Shown: piece by piece, positions 1-14,547 of the stretch | How the letters are laid out: every line of letters begins with the position of its first letter | Position numbering within the stretch: position 1 is the first letter of the stretch | Source: Phallusia fumigata | Lineage: Eukaryota > Chordata > Ascidiacea > Phlebobranchia > Ascidiidae | Direction: 5' to 3' | DNA: 58,345 nucleotides | Assembly: GCA_008931825.1 (NCBI GenBank) | Contig: QXVZ01019425.1 | Coordinates: 1 to 58,345 of the forward strand | Position numbers and translations under genes: made by a program | The notes under the pieces: model-generated | The model's input: the letters and a program-made list of their open reading frames with translations, nothing else | Told to the model about the DNA's origin: nothing | Databases searched by the model: none

Positions 1-828
1 GCTGTTTGTAGGTTCAGGTGAATAGGTATATAAACCTATCATCAATTAAATCATTTAAAAATGTACCTATATGCGCTAGTTTCGGCTCAATGCAAGAAAA
101 TTGTATAGGCTACATCTGTTTAAAAAACTTTAATAGTTTCATTACTCTCGCATAAGTATTTTTAAAACGCTCTCCTGTACTACCTGAAAATTGCGCTGTG
201 TGTTTATTGTAGATATAGCAGCAATGTGTGCGATTTGGTTGTGTCTGAACTTGTTTCTCAGAAACAGAGCATGTTTTCTGCATGTCTAAAAAGACACGAT
301 GCTTTAGCGTGTGCTTATTTGTGTTTACCCTATTTAGTCCACCATTTTCGGATGGTTTGTATTTTTCCAGGTGATGACCTTTTGATACTGCCAACAACAC
401 TTCGTATTGCACTCTGTTTGCAGTGGAACGAACGGTGTAACAACAGCGGCGACTTTATCTATTTTCTGTCGCTCATCATCCAATCTGTTGTGACAAGACA
501 CGGTTTGTAGTTACTTCACAAGCAGCGATCGCGTTGATTGACGCGACGAGCGATTCCTGAACAAGCGCTTGCTCGAGTCGAAGCCGCCAGTTTTGAGCAC
601 GCGCGTTGCGGCGAGACTTTTACAAGTTTTCCCGGCGTTCTGTGACGAATGGCATTGTTGACACCAGACGCTGGGCAAAGGAGTATCTTAGTTTTTCTTG
701 TCGGTTCTCGAAAGCGCCTTTTGACCTTGAACTATTTTGCTCGTCGTCGGCTGTGAGGGGACGAAATCAAAGGCAACTATCAGCAACAGGAGAAGATAAG
801 CGTCGCACTGTTGGGACAAGTAGACGTC
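1..828. other. Region upstream of SCUBE, including probable 5' UTR
   Basis: No exon of a recognisable protein is visible. The open frames here are short and resemble nothing I know. The stretch just before the ATG at 829 is presumably the SCUBE 5' UTR and promoter. I could not identify a TATA box or a clear transcription start. Confidence 0.4.
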
Positions 829-3800
829 ATGCGGCTATTGGCCTTTGTTCTCCTCTACACGTTTGCTGATGCGGTCCGACTTCGCTGGGGTGCAGGTAAG
901 CAAATATTTACCGTGGTTTCAACGCCCGGAAGTTGTAGGTTTTGGGATGATTAGATAAGTACTGACGGATAATCATGTTTCACAAAGAGCCTTTAGTTTT
1001 AATAGACTTGGATCTGCTTCTAAATTAGTTGCCTTCAAAAGTGCTTCAACAGCACAAAGTTTTATGTTCGAAATGTGTAAATACACATGCAAGATTTATA
1101 CATGTGTCGTTTGTTAAAACCGATAAAACGCCCAATTAAATGATTAGCTTTATTAGGCCCACACAATTATACTGAAGTGATACTTTCCGCATCGACAGCG
1201 CCCTTGTCGTTACATCGCAAGATCGGCTAAATTACCATGTACAATAAGCAGCGTGTTGGCAGTCCACACGATTTGACTAATAAGTTTCTTTCGATTGCGC
1301 TCACTTCACTGCTAGCCATCAACGGAATGATTGCAGTTATTAGGACAATGGATCGCACTCGAACACCGACGTATGACGTAACACAGGGCGCTGTCAATCG
1401 TCGATATTGACGCGTTTAATGAATTTGCCTGTCAAGTGTCGTGGGAATCCAACTGAAAACAGCAGGTCGCGACTCTTCACGCCACCAACAAATGATTAGC
1501 GAATCAAGTTACGCACAAAGCTTTTGGTTTGAGGGCCCCTCTGGTTCATGGACATTCATGTTTTGGGCCCCTGACACTTCAGAGTACGTTTCGGGCACTC
1601 ATTGGGTTAGGGCTGTTGTAAACCACTGCCAAATGCGTACAGGTCAATTGTTTCGATTTGATTCAGGGTATACGTCGAGCAAAGCTAGCGAATTCGCGGG
1701 GTGCTTGTGCGTGCTTGCAACACGTCTGGTCCCTTGTGCAACATTGTACTTCGAGCGCTCAAGCAGCCACAGTCTACCCCTACGACACTATTTTCCAAAA
1801 AGAAGTCATGTAAAAGGAGCAATGTGAAAAACTAAAGCTCTTAATAAGTGTATTTGTTATAAATTTTTCTTTTTGTGTTCGTTTCACAACGCGCAAAAAC
1901 AATTCGATTTTTTTTGCCACCAAAGATGATGTTCTTTTACTAATAAGCTTTTTTATCGAAATTAGGCGTTTCTACCCGATGTGCACGCAAAAAATCTCAC
2001 TAACTAGCGGACAACGTCCATTTAGCATTTTTCGACACGGCCTTTTGCAACCGGGATGACTTGCGATCGCTTAGAACGTCGGTCGCATACATCACAAACC
2101 GCGAGCGCACGTCTGGGAATGGCACCGAAATCGATACGCTCCGTCGTCAGGCATCAGGAAATAGTTTCAACAAGGCATGGGAGCGGGAGACGCGATAAGT
2201 GAGGTGTTTTGGGTGATTGAGTAAGACTGACGGGTTGTCGAGATACTTTGGTCCACATCTCTCAACGCCCCTCATCCGGTACCGCTTAATATCAAACTTT
2301 TAGCGACAGAAACACCTGGTTTTTAGCCAAAAAAACTCAAAACGGCACCTGTTTGACGCTCTTGTGTGACGCACAAGCACTTGTTGTAGCGATGGTCAAG
2401 GTCACTGACCTTGTGGCAGGCGAAAGGTGATAAATTTTTCATCCGTGTGCCTTTTAAGTGTTTTTGATGACAGGCACCAATTGTGTGTTTTGTGAAACCT
2501 GGTTATGCCCAAAAATGTTCTGTCAAGCGTTTTGGTCGTATGCCTTTGCGCAGTATTGCCTACACTTAAATTCAGTCTTCGATTTCCAATGTTTATGTAA
2601 ATACATATTTATTAACATGGGGAAAAGTATCAAATGAGATTGAATTTAACGTTAAAAATCTACCCCCATTCGCTTGTGTTGGACAACTTTTGATTGACCG
2701 AAATCGAGCAAAACACCAAAGAAGCTTATGTTTGCTGCGTATTTGTCTGAATCAGTTTTAAAGACCTTTTAAACACATAAAAATTTTATTTGGTGTAAAC
2801 TTCAAGTCTTTTAACCACACTTTTCTTGTAAAGCCAAAAAGTTCTTCACCAGCAAGCTGTACCGCAAAACCCCGTGATTCGCGTGTTAAAAATGCCTTTA
2901 ATGTGAGCTTTACGGCACTTTGGACAAGCCTGTTGGGGGCGCAGAGATTTTCGGGGCGAATTTCACCGAGGGGCACGTAAAGCAGTCCCGTCGTGACGCG
3001 TGTTCAGACTCCCACACCCGTCTTGCCGAAGAACGACAAACAAATCACTTTTGATCGTGTCTGATTCGATTCGGCACGCGGCCGACGCGACGACATTTGC
3101 CTCTCAATGACTTGCGGTTGCTGCCAAGTGTACTAAGCGTCGCCGCTGTCGCCCCTGTAGTCGCCCTGCGGTCGCTTTGTGAGAAAATGCGTGTCACCCG
3201 TGCCTGAGCCACATCAAAGATCCCAAACCATTTTTTCGAAATGATGTACCGATCCAAGCTATTATCCCAGCTTAGTGGAGTCGCACACACCCATGGATAT
3301 GCTTGCCTAGGCTGATAAAAATTGTGGGAATTGGCATTTGGCTTTGACAACGCCCATTACAGCCATGTTTGTGGTCACCAGTTAACATGCGTTTTTTGAT
3401 AGCGTATCGTGTATGCTAATAGTGCGTGGTCGTTGGTGACGACTTTGACAAAGTTTACACAGCGCCTGTTAACATTTCAATGCCGACGCACATATAAAAA
3501 CATGTGTGACTGCGTCGCACGTTGCTAACACAGTAAACGCAGCCAATGTGTCAAACCAAGTCATTTCTCAAATAATAGACGTTAATTGAGAGAGGATAAA
3601 AGCACTTTTGGTGTTGTGAGCTTTGACGACGCGCATGCTAACGTGAGCCGACTGTTTTTCACACTCATTTTGAGTGGATGATGAACAATAGTATGCCTGC
3701 CAAAGGAATGTAAAACGCTCTGCTTCGGGTGCGAATTAACACAAAACTAAATTTACTTTTGGGCTTTTGGGTGCAGTCCGAAGGGGAGGGGCCTTTTGTT

Positions 3801-6800
3801 GGTGATATAAACCTTGCGTTTTACAGCGAGTAATTATTTAAAATAATTTTATATGCTACCTTTTATGCCATATTTAAATCAAACGTTTGCACCCAAGGAA
3901 ATGAATGCAAGGATTTAACAAACGGCGGATGTCCACAAATCTGCAATGCTTCTTCGACGCCAAGATGCTCCTGCCATCCAGGGTTTTTAGCTTATCGAAG
4001 CGGTCTTATTTGCAAAGGTGAATTCACATTTGTATGCCTTTTATCACACGATTTGACAACGTTTAACGGAAGTGAAACTTTTGAAAAATTAGAATTTCAA
4101 CGTAACTCAAAAAGGGTATTTATTTCCCTGGGTCAATAGTTGGTTTGTAAGTTCCACAACCAAATAGAGACTGCTTATCGGCCTTCCAGCCAAGTGACGA
4201 AGGAAGTACAGACGACCACCACAGTTTTTTAAAACTCTGTGTTGGCTTAGAATGTAAGACTAAAATTTAAAGCTAACCACGTTTAATTTGATGCAGACAG
4301 AAACGAATGTCGAGTTTCGAACGGCGGATGTAACCATAAGTGCATCAACATGATCGGTACGCACAGATGCACGTGTAGGAGCGGATACATACTTCAACCA
4401 AACGGCAAAACGTGCTTGCCTAGAGGTTAGATTTGAAATTTTCACTTATTTTGTTGTGTAAAAGATAACAAAGCAAGGTAAAAACAAAAACTTTTCCAAA
4501 CCTTACTCAAAAATCTTTGATAAAGGCTATATCACAGCACCAGACACACAGTATTCATAAACCCAGAGATTAAAGAGAGGTATCAATATATTTAATATGC
4601 TGTCAATGAGGAATTTTTCAAACAATTCTTGGTAACTTTGTTTGTCGAGTGAAATGCGTAAGTTTGTGTTAGACATTATGGTCTTACTAAGCGATGGCAA
4701 AAATGCACACATCGACGCGAAATAGTACACGTAAAAAACGCCGGTTTATGTTACACTTTTGGGTCTAAAAATAGTGGAAATAAACTCCATAAGAAAGTCA
4801 AATATCAGAGGCGGGTTTTGTAGCACTGCACGTGACAAGTTGATCTGGTTGAACGAAGAGCAAACACGGCAAGTTTCCGGGGCGATTTGGGTAAACAGGA
4901 CTGGGTGCTTTTCTAATGAGCCACGCGCCCTTGCTGAAACCCAAAACTAATTAACCCGAACCTGAGGCGGTTTGCTCTAAAGTCAGCAACCAATAACGGT
5001 TACCATAGATCAAGACACAGTCCAAGAGTTGCGCAGCACCGAAGTATCGCGGTCCGCTAATTCGTAACGGAATTTCGCGGCACATCGTAATTGCTGCCGA
5101 ACGTGGCCGCGTAAATTTCCGCACGAGTTTGCTTTAACTTAAACTCGCGCTTCCATAGTATAGCTTATGCTGTCTCCCGGTGCAGACGAGGCCTAAATCC
5201 CGGTGCCAGACAAGGATCAGTCGATATATTGACGCCCGTGACTATTTTATGCCAATAAATGCCAATGCGAGAAAGCTCTGAATCGAACGAACTCGTCATA
5301 CGCATTTTGCGGAGGCGATGATTTGATGTTGGGTTCTGCTTCAGAAACCAGAATACTTTTGTAGATATTTTGAACATGATTGATATTGTCTCGATGATTA
5401 TCGGCTTGTGTGTGTCGAAAACGTCAGCCTAACGGAGGTTATATATATTACAGTAATCCATCAAGAGTGGGTCGAAGGGAGTAATTCTGAATCCAGGGTA
5501 GAAAACCATTTGTGGTTTAACACGCATTATCATTAGTTGTTTAATATGTCCTTTGATTATAAATGTGTGACCATACAAGCTCGATTCTTCTGTAATTTTT
5601 AAAAATATCTCACTCTAACATTGGTAGCAGATTTCTTAATACATTACCAGCCACAAATACAAACATTGAAAATGTACACTATTGCACACAATCTAAATAT
5701 CCTTGCATGTCAAAACCAGTCGACTTTAGCAGTTTCATTTTGTGTTCAGGACCACTCAACGCGTGCGAGAGGAATTCCACATTTTGTCAGCACTTCTGCA
5801 ATGAAACCACACCACACGGGCCGCGATGCTCGTGTCGTCCCGGTTTCATCCTACATGCAAACGGCAAAAACTGCACAAGTGAGTGATGCGCTTAAAATTT
5901 GATCTTGACGATAGTTTGATGTGGTTACGTTCGTGATGACGATTTTTTTTAATTTGGTTCTGATGAAATCTTGACTGGGTTTTAAAGACACAAAAATGCC
6001 AAAGTATTCATTAATAGTAGTTTCACAACCAGAATTTCAACGACCAACAACGCTTTTTGTATTTTTAAATGTCAACAAACAATGGTTGTTTTACACAAAT
6101 TAAGTTTTGAAAAGTATTTACCGTCAAAATTTCGGAAAGGCCTTTAGTATATCGGAGAAGATGAAATTCCGCATACTTTTTGAAAGTGTCTGGAGAATCT
6201 TGTCGGAAACAAACCACATGTTAGTCGTTAAACGTAACAACACAAGTTTTTGGGTTCACTTATCGTAACAGCAAACACTTTTGTTGTAGCTTTGAACTTT
6301 AGTGCCCATTTATTTGTTTTGGGTCCTGTCACTCGTTACGGCGCCTTTTAATTCGTTGAGCTTGTTGAACTTGTGGCTGGTTTTACCGAAACACGACAAA
6401 CAATGTAAGTTGACACTCGGTCACGGCCAAGCACAGCTTTATTCCTGTCAAACTGTATATGCCGCAAACAGAACAATAGTGTAATTTCACGCCAAACCAC
6501 GTCGCTTCCAAAATGCAGCAAACACGCGACAAAAAAGTACCATCAATACGCAAGCGATCTTTCATGTCAAATGCTGTGCCAAAGGTCGTATTGATCGATC
6601 CATGCAGCTCGCAGGTCTTTTAACTTTCTTCGCGTGACTTAGGTTCCCTTTCCCGGAGATCATCGCGGATCAGTTGGTCAGGTGTAACGTTCCAACTCAA
6701 GGCCCGAGAGCGGACATTCACGGCCGCGCAATGCCCATGCTAATTACTTTGTTGACCGACAAAGTGGCAAGCCGCGAAATCTGAGCCCTTGACAGGGATT

Positions 6801-9800
6801 TAATGAATAATCGGGGCTCGGGTCGGACGGAATTCCGACGATTTTGGCGCTCCTATCCAATGTTGCGATGTAGGCGTAAAATGGAATCTCTTTACTCTGA
6901 CCGTGTAGTCTTTTCGCAGGGGATTGGACTTGAAACACCCTCGATTTATAGTGAAAGCAAAGTCAGTGCTTTTTGAGCCAACGAAAGTTTGTGCTAATAA
7001 AGTTAAAAAATAGTTAATATTTCAAAGGCATGTTCACTTGCATGACATGCATGACACTTTTTTACAAACCAAAAAATCAAGTGTTAAACACGACATTCCT
7101 ACTTGAACGTTCCTTTCGATTTATCCCGGTTTTACCTTTGCAGGATTATGTACGAACGGCAACGGCGGATGCCAACACATCTGCCACCATTTTTCAGGCA
7201 ACACATTCTGCGCATGCCGGGGCGGCTATTTTCTCCATCCAAACGGAAAACAATGCGACCCAGGTATAATCCTGTAATTACAACGTGTCAATAGAAATCC
7301 GCAAAAAATCGCGACGGCGCACCGCATGTCGCCAGCAGACTATACTCTTTTTGTTGTAATTGATGCGTCCTGCTTCTAAATCCGTCGAAAGTTTGACCTC
7401 ACGTCGCCGTTCTGTCCCCGTCCTGACATCCACCGCCAAGTAGAAAAGATTTTAAGCTTCAGTGCACCTGGCAAGACACAAGGCTTCTTGTATGTAATAT
7501 CGTGTTGTTTTGATGTACGGGGAGATGGAACACTAAGCTTGGCTTGTTGGCAGATAATTGCAAGGGACACCATCCCATAAAATTACTGCTCCGCATATCT
7601 GTCTGCCTGCAAATAAAAAGGTCAAATACAAAAGCGCATGTCAAAATCTCTTTCTTCATTGAAACCAAACCCAAATCAAACGTTTCAATCTCATGCGCGA
7701 TCGGAGTATAACAGGATCCGGTTGTCATCGCAATTATAATTTTTAAGTTTTTGGAATGAATTACTTTTAGGTGTAGGTGGTAGCAGGCTTTCACTTTTTC
7801 TAGTTTTAGCAACAAGTTTTGTAAATTTCTTGAATGATTTCAGTATTAAGCAGTTCAGGACAAATAGTAAACAAAGCGTGTTGTTTGCTTGGGTGTTTTG
7901 TCTCACACTATAGGGCATTGATGTACTTTGCAGCCCCTGACTGTCGAGACCTCAATTGCACGTTGGCAAGTTGTGAAGTGACGCCAATCGGAGTTCAATG
8001 TTCCTGCCCGCATGAAACTGAGAGATACGTGTTGGCGCCAAACCGACGAAATTGCCTAGGTACGTTGTATTTTAGAAACAACATGGTGATTATACTGTAG
8101 CCATTATGTGTTACGTTGCTTTTATCTCGGCTATATTTACGCACTCCAAGGACAACAGTTTTTTAATTGTTTCATTGCAACTGCCTATGTTTTGTTTCTG
8201 ATATGATCTCATCTGTTGAAAAATACATGTTTGTAATAGTGACTGCAAGAAAAAATTTTAATGCACATTTTAACTTGCAACACCACAATTTAACTTGTAA
8301 ACTGAACAACGAACATTTCTTGTGTTAAGTTGTCACCTCTGTGCATATCTGCCTTTAGACTATGACGAATGTCAGAACGACAACGGAAGTTGCGAGTACG
8401 GTTGTCTCAATAACTACGGCAGCTACAAATGCACTTGCCCAGATGGATACCGAATAGCAGACGACCAAAGGTCTTGCGTGGGTAAGTGTGGAAATAAACC
8501 ATTGTATTTGTCAAAATATTCAAACGAAGGCTAAAGAACTTTTTTTTAAATAATCGATTTTTTTTAAAAAGTCTAATTTGTTGTTTTTTTGGGATTTAAA
8601 TCAGTTGTCACGAAACTTTTAATGTACCCTACGAAAGTTTCGTAACAAACAACCTGATGTGTCTACAGATATTGATGAATGCGAATACAACAACACTTGC
8701 TGGTACAAATGCACTAATCTACCGGGAAGTTACGAATGTTCGTGTCCGGACGGCTATCAAAAATACGCAACAAAGCGATGTGGAGGTGAGGTTGTTTGAC
8801 AATTTGCCCGAGACCGCATTTACTTTGGCAGTATTTCTTGTGCGGAAGTTTGTTAATCACCGCCATTACCACACTCTGACAACTGGTGCCAGCGCCCGTT
8901 AAAAATTGTTTGCACAGTGACTCAGTTAATGTAGTCTGGTCTGAAAAAGAAAGTCGAGATTTGCTTCTCGCCACATCGTTGTCTTGCAAATTTTCGAGTG
9001 CTTTTCATTTTATTATTACATATAAATTAATAAATCATGTAGGATTTAAGTATACAGAACATAAACTTGAGTATTAACTTTATTGTTCTATTGAGCTTGT
9101 TCTAACGTATATTTTTTTGTTAAATCGGACTGAAGGAGCTGTGTGTTTACCTGGAGTGATAGCTTGAAGTCAACAAATACATTAAAATTCGTTTAAAAGG
9201 CATCACAATACGAAGGACGCTTAATATCGCTTGACAATAGTGCATGTGCCGCTTTGCACATTTCCATGAGTTTCTCTTCCGATCCAGATATTGATGAGTG
9301 CTCTGACAACAACGGTGGTTGTGCCCACTTTTGTAACAACAGACCTGGGGGCTTCGACTGCTACTGCAGGAAGGACTACAAGCTTGCCTGGAATCAAAAA
9401 GATTGCATTCGTGAGTTAACGATAGTTAATGTTTAGTAAGATCAGCGTATCGAGCTTTTTAATTTTAAAATATTACAAATTTAGTCGTTAAATACCGTTG
9501 CCGTAAATGTAGAGATTGTTTGTACCCTTTCTGCCATAAGTTTTGCTGACTGGACATCCAATTGGAAATATAGGTTAAAACAATGATTATTTTGAACAAC
9601 ACACGATAAGCATAACGATTTTCTACTCCAGCAAAAAACAGATGCCAGACACTTCGAGGTCCAAATAGGCCGAACGGCCTTCTTCGGTGCCAAGGCAAAA
9701 ATTGCTATCTGGCTTGCAGTGGGATAAGCTTTTTCCGGGCTTTCAATCCGTCGAATCCCGGCTTCATGTATTCCTGCGACTCGATGTCCCCACAAGCCAG

Positions 9801-12800
9801 AGATGCGCAATCCTCTCTCACTAAAAAAGCATTTCCAATAGCCACGATTAACGCCCAAGATTCGGTTACCAACCGCACTCTACCAATTTGCAGAGGTAGA
9901 ATGGTCAAAATTTTTGCCTTAAAGTTTTTCAATTTTTGTTTGAAGCAAACACCAAACAGTCATAAAAAGTAATTGGTGCTACTAAACGAATTGATGTGCG
10001 ATGTAAGTGTGCTTTCTTTTCTATCGTAACCCATCTAGCTTACAGTAAACACATTTTGTTGTAGAAGTTTTTCTCCATTGTGTTCAGAAATTGATTATTT
10101 TTAAGCGAAGGTTGACTCCAGTTATTCTTTTCGTCTGTTGTAACTTTTTTAAATTACCTTTGCAGGTCCCAACACTGTAGAGATCAGCAAGAGCTATAGC
10201 TTTTCAGCAGGAGTTTGTCAAATCCAACTCGACCGTTCATCGCCACCGCCCATAACAGGTACTAAGTCAAATACATATTTCAAGCACTCAGGTGATTTAG
10301 TGTAACGTTTTAAAAAGGAAGATAAAATTACACTTCCATAGTCGCTGGACCTATTCGATTAAAAGTTTCTTTAAATATTGTTAGTATTGTGGAACATTTT
10401 TGCACAGGCCCCGCGGTCTTTAAGATCTCCCGTTTCGTGGTCAGATGCAAAAAGGTAAAGAAGAAAAGGCGGACGAAAGCTGTTATTACAATGGAAATCA
10501 AATTCCTGATTACAATCAAACGCAGTAAGTAAAGGAAGTTTTAAAGGTCCATCGAACCGGAAAATCTATCAATATTTTTGGGTTGTACGTCTGGTTTTTG
10601 TGATCTTTTTTGGGACATGAAAAATTCCGAAACTGACAAAACTTCCAAAGCTGTGTTGTTTTGATAATTGTTCTTAAAATAAGTAACATCAAAATATTAA
10701 TACGTGACAGATTTGTATTCTGTTGCTAAATTTGTCTGTACTGTAGCGCCATCTTGGGGCAATTTATCTTTAAGTACCCACAATATACATTGTTACTTTG
10801 TGTTGACTTACGATGTTTTATCGTCAAGTAATTTGATTCCTTACACAGGAAAATGCAGAAAGAAATGCTTGCTTAAAAAGGCTACCAAAGAAGGCAAAAA
10901 AGCGTTTCGGGTTTTTCGTAAATCAGCCAGGCAGCTGTTCCGCATCATGACCTCGTCGTCGGTAAACCTTCGTGTGAGGAAACTATCTGGTGTTCGCCAA
11001 CCCTCCCGTGGTTTGGTCAACAAGATGGGTTGCTTGCTGGGTGAAGGAAAAATAGGCAAAACTTGTCGTAAGTGTTGTTAGTTTGCCACAAATTTTGAGG
11101 TTATTCTTGATGAACAAAAACCATCGATAAACAAAAGGTACCTTGACTTTTTTTAATTGGAACTCTTGTCATTTGTTTTTCAGCCATTTAACTGCATTTT
11201 TAATGTGCTTTGGTAACTGCATTTTAAATGTTCTTTGTTTCTGGGAAAGATGCGATTATATTACCAGGTTTGCATACGAAAATACGTAAATCTGATGTTA
11301 GTTTAAAATTCGTTTGACGGTAGCAATACAAACTAAAAAAAAGCAGAATAATCTCACCATCCCGCTGAACTTTTAAACGTTACTAACAGTATAAGTAAAT
11401 GTGAAGTTGGCGGGGTTGACGAGAAGTGTTACATTGAAACGAAAACCAAAGATGGCTTCGAAATACCCAGAATAGGAAACATAATTACTACAATCTTACT
11501 TTTTTACAGACCTGTGCCCCCCAGGACAACGCGCCAACGTATTATCTGGAACTTGCGTAACTTGTTCGGTTGGAAGCTATCAAACCAGACCTGGTCAGGT
11601 GACATGTCAGATGTGTCCGTTGTCGAGCGATGATGGAGATGCTGCGGCCCGATCACCCTTTCAATGTCCAGGTATGCGTTTACAAATTAGGATATTGAAT
11701 GATTTTGCTAAACTATTTATTAAATTCGCAAAGGACAAATTGTTGTAAGAATAAGATGACGAATCAGGGGAAAATTGGATTTAATTTACGTTAAATACGT
11801 TCCATGGTGCTGGTTCAATTGTAATTCTGTTCTGAGTAAAGCCACTTATAAGTCCGTGTGCTATGTACAGTAGTCTAGTTATCAATTCCAAAACTCGTAC
11901 TCAACTGGACATGTGGCTGGGGGATAAATATTTGTTCACAACACAGGCAACACACACACACGTTTTGTCTATGAGACCTCTGTCTGTGGATTTGGACCTA
12001 TGAATTTTAAACTGCAGATTTAGGAACCCAACAATGTAAACATATGTGTCTGAGTGAAATGCAAGTTTTTGGTACCTTTCAGCGCAGTGATTACCATTCT
12101 ATTCTACCAAATATCGTTGTAAATCTGTGCAGCTCGTTTTGTTTCGGTGTGTTTTCAGCTGTGCAGCGTCGTATTGCGATAAGAAGAAACTAGGCTCAAC
12201 CTTAGCTAACTTTTAACCTTGCAGGCATTTGCCCTCCTGGGTATGTCTCCACCGATGGCCTTCTTCCGTGTTATCCCTGTCCCTCTGGAACTTACCAGCC
12301 AGAGAGGGGAAGAACGTCGTGTACACGCTGTGGCAATTCCGTCAGTACTACAGGTGTCGGTTGGACGAGCTTCGACCAATGCACAGCAGGAAGCTGCAGC
12401 ACAGGTAAGTCTCGAAATTCTTGTTATTTCGTTTCATTGTATTTTATGCAAAAAAAACGGCCGAACAGGTGTCGTTACGTCGCAAAAGTAATGTGTGATG
12501 AGAAAATTTGAAAAAGATTTTGTTTCAAAAATCTTGTGCGAGCAACCGTTGCACATATAACCGTATTTTCCGTACAAGCAAAGTTGAACGTCCCTTTGAA
12601 ATCCAATCCATTATCCGCCTTTCGTTTTGTATGGTCGAAAGCAGGTTATGTGTCCTTTTTTGTGTCAGTTAAGCATTTTCTATTGGTTTCCAGGCCATTA
12701 CTTCAATACAAGAAATGATTACTGTGAGCGGTGTGCAAAAGGTTTCTACCAGCCCGAGGGTGGTAACAGAAATTGTCTTGCGTGCCCTGGTAACACCACG

Positions 12801-14547
12801 ACTGACTTCGACGCCGCTCAGTCACTGTATGAGTGCAAGGGTAAGGGAAAAGTTTGCCAAACAAGTACAGAGTACCGAAATTTGGAGTAAATTTTTACAC
12901 TAACACTGTTTATTATTGTTGCATGTTTTTTTTCTATGTTGACATTTTGTTAATGGGGTCAACAAGCAGTGGTACGTTAGGTAGGTATCAATCTTAGTTG
13001 AACTTAGTTTTATGTCAGCCCTAAACGACATTATTACTCTATTTTAATTGTTTTAAATTTTCAGTTGAGAATTTTTACTAGTTTTCTAACAAATATTTTC
13101 TGCACATGTTAAGGTCTGCTTCATAAACTTCGGGTACATCCTCTATAAGTGGAAATAAATTGTTTTCGGTTATACCAGCTAATGAATATTTTACCTACAC
13201 AGAGCAGAGATGCGGACAAGCGCGCACTAACTACGGCGGACTGATTGAAACTCCAAACTACCCCGGAAATTATACAGGAAACAGCAACTGTAGGTGGGTA
13301 GTTAGATTTTCTCACAAGAAGAGCGTGCTCATCTTTATTCCCGAAATCTCACTTCCTGATGATTCACGTGATTGTCTCCGGATCAAATCAAGGAAAGAAC
13401 GTGAGTTACTTGAAAATAACAGGTGGATGCAGATAATGGTGTAATTAAATTGTCTCATAACCATTTGCTTTGTTGCGGTTTTGTTCCGACACGACTATAC
13501 AACGATAATATTTTTTTCTGCCGTAATTTGGTCGAAACAGCTCAAAAACATTTGTTATTTAACTACAGGTGATGCCTACCTACTTCGTACATGTCGCTCC
13601 ATCCGAAGGCCAATAATCTACGCTACCAGACCAGTTTCTAAACTAATGGTCGATTTTCAGTCAGACAGCTACTCTGCATCCAGAGGTTTCCAAATGCACT
13701 ATGTCGTTTATGACTGTAAGTAGCCTACATTGACATGTAGCGGGCAACGAAGGTTTATTTCCCATATTTTTGCTTTTCAGCGGCTTACGATACGCTCATA
13801 AAACTTATCATCGGCGATTCAAGACTTTTGGCCAGCAACTATTATCAGCACGTTCTACAGGTGAGTAAAATAATTGTGCAGCGCTTCCTTGAGTTTTTTC
13901 TTAAAATCTCGTTAACAAAAGTAATAGTTTAGGTAAACGTACGTATGGACATATAAAAGAAATATAATTAACTTTAGCCCGTAGGGTTGTGGATTAATAC
14001 ATGTCAGTAACCTACTATTAAAATGCACTGAAGTTCATCATGCGATTTTTCTATCTCACTCAATCTTACTCTGCCACTGTTCGGTATTCTACGAACTAGA
14101 TTGTGGCATAATTGCTAAACACGATCACAAACTAACTAATCCCTCTCTCGTTCCAAGTTAGGCATAGTTAATGAAAGTGTCTGCAATATAGTACTTATTT
14201 CTAAAACAATACCTCACAAATACCTCCATTGCACACATAAACAACATATATGCTTGATGGATCTTTAGCTCCCACTGGTGTCAACGCATAAGTAACTCGA
14301 ACATATCCATCCAGTTCAATTTGTACGTGGTTTTGTTTCGATAGGCCACATCACACCTGGTACCTGGGCCAATACAATTATACTAACAACGTTTTTTTTC
14401 CAGGACACTCGTTCCCGCAATGTTTTATTTGAGGTCCTGGCAAAACCCGCTCGGTTCTTTGAGTATCAGGAGTCAGTTCTGAAGAAATTGCTTACAGTTC
14501 CCTTCTACAAATATTTGACGCAGAAAATCGCTAAAGGACTGCAATAA
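829..14547 (+). CDS. SCUBE: SCUBE family protein (signal peptide, EGF-like, CUB), 846 aa, 19 exons
   Basis: This encodes a secreted or cell-surface glycoprotein of the SCUBE family, which in vertebrates acts as a co-receptor or carrier for ligands such as Hedgehog and BMP. Exons: 829-895, 3898-4017, 4297-4425, 5750-5878, 7144-7263, 7934-8059, 8359-8481, 8669-8785, 9288-9410, 10166-10258, 10408-10524, 10849-11067, 11510-11671, 12225-12404, 12694-12840, 13203-13400, 13569-13715, 13781-13860, 14404-14547. All frames join; every intron but the last is phase 1. Residues 1-15 are a signal peptide (MRLLAFVLLY..ADA). Residues 23-351 are eight six-cysteine EGF-like modules, one per exon; the last three begin DYDEC or DIDEC, typical of calcium-binding EGF. 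Residues 352-494 are the very basic spacer. Residues 495-657 are cysteine-rich repeats containing PGNTTTDFD, which is conserved in vertebrate SCUBE. Residues 658-772 are a CUB domain (SPNYPGNY-like motif, four cysteines). The C-terminus retains the SCUBE LFEVLAKP..FF.YQES block. Vertebrate proteins have about 990 aa and nine EGF modules, so this one is shorter. Introns hold no other gene that I can see. Confidence 0.93.

Noticed and set aside
1441-1827. 128-codon plus-strand frame in SCUBE intron 1
   Set aside because: It has no cysteine pattern of EGF or other domain and no matching splice phases; probably chance.
7459-7918. Overlapping minus-strand frames in a SCUBE intron
   Set aside because: Low complexity and no recognisable domain; flanked by well-supported plus-strand SCUBE exons.
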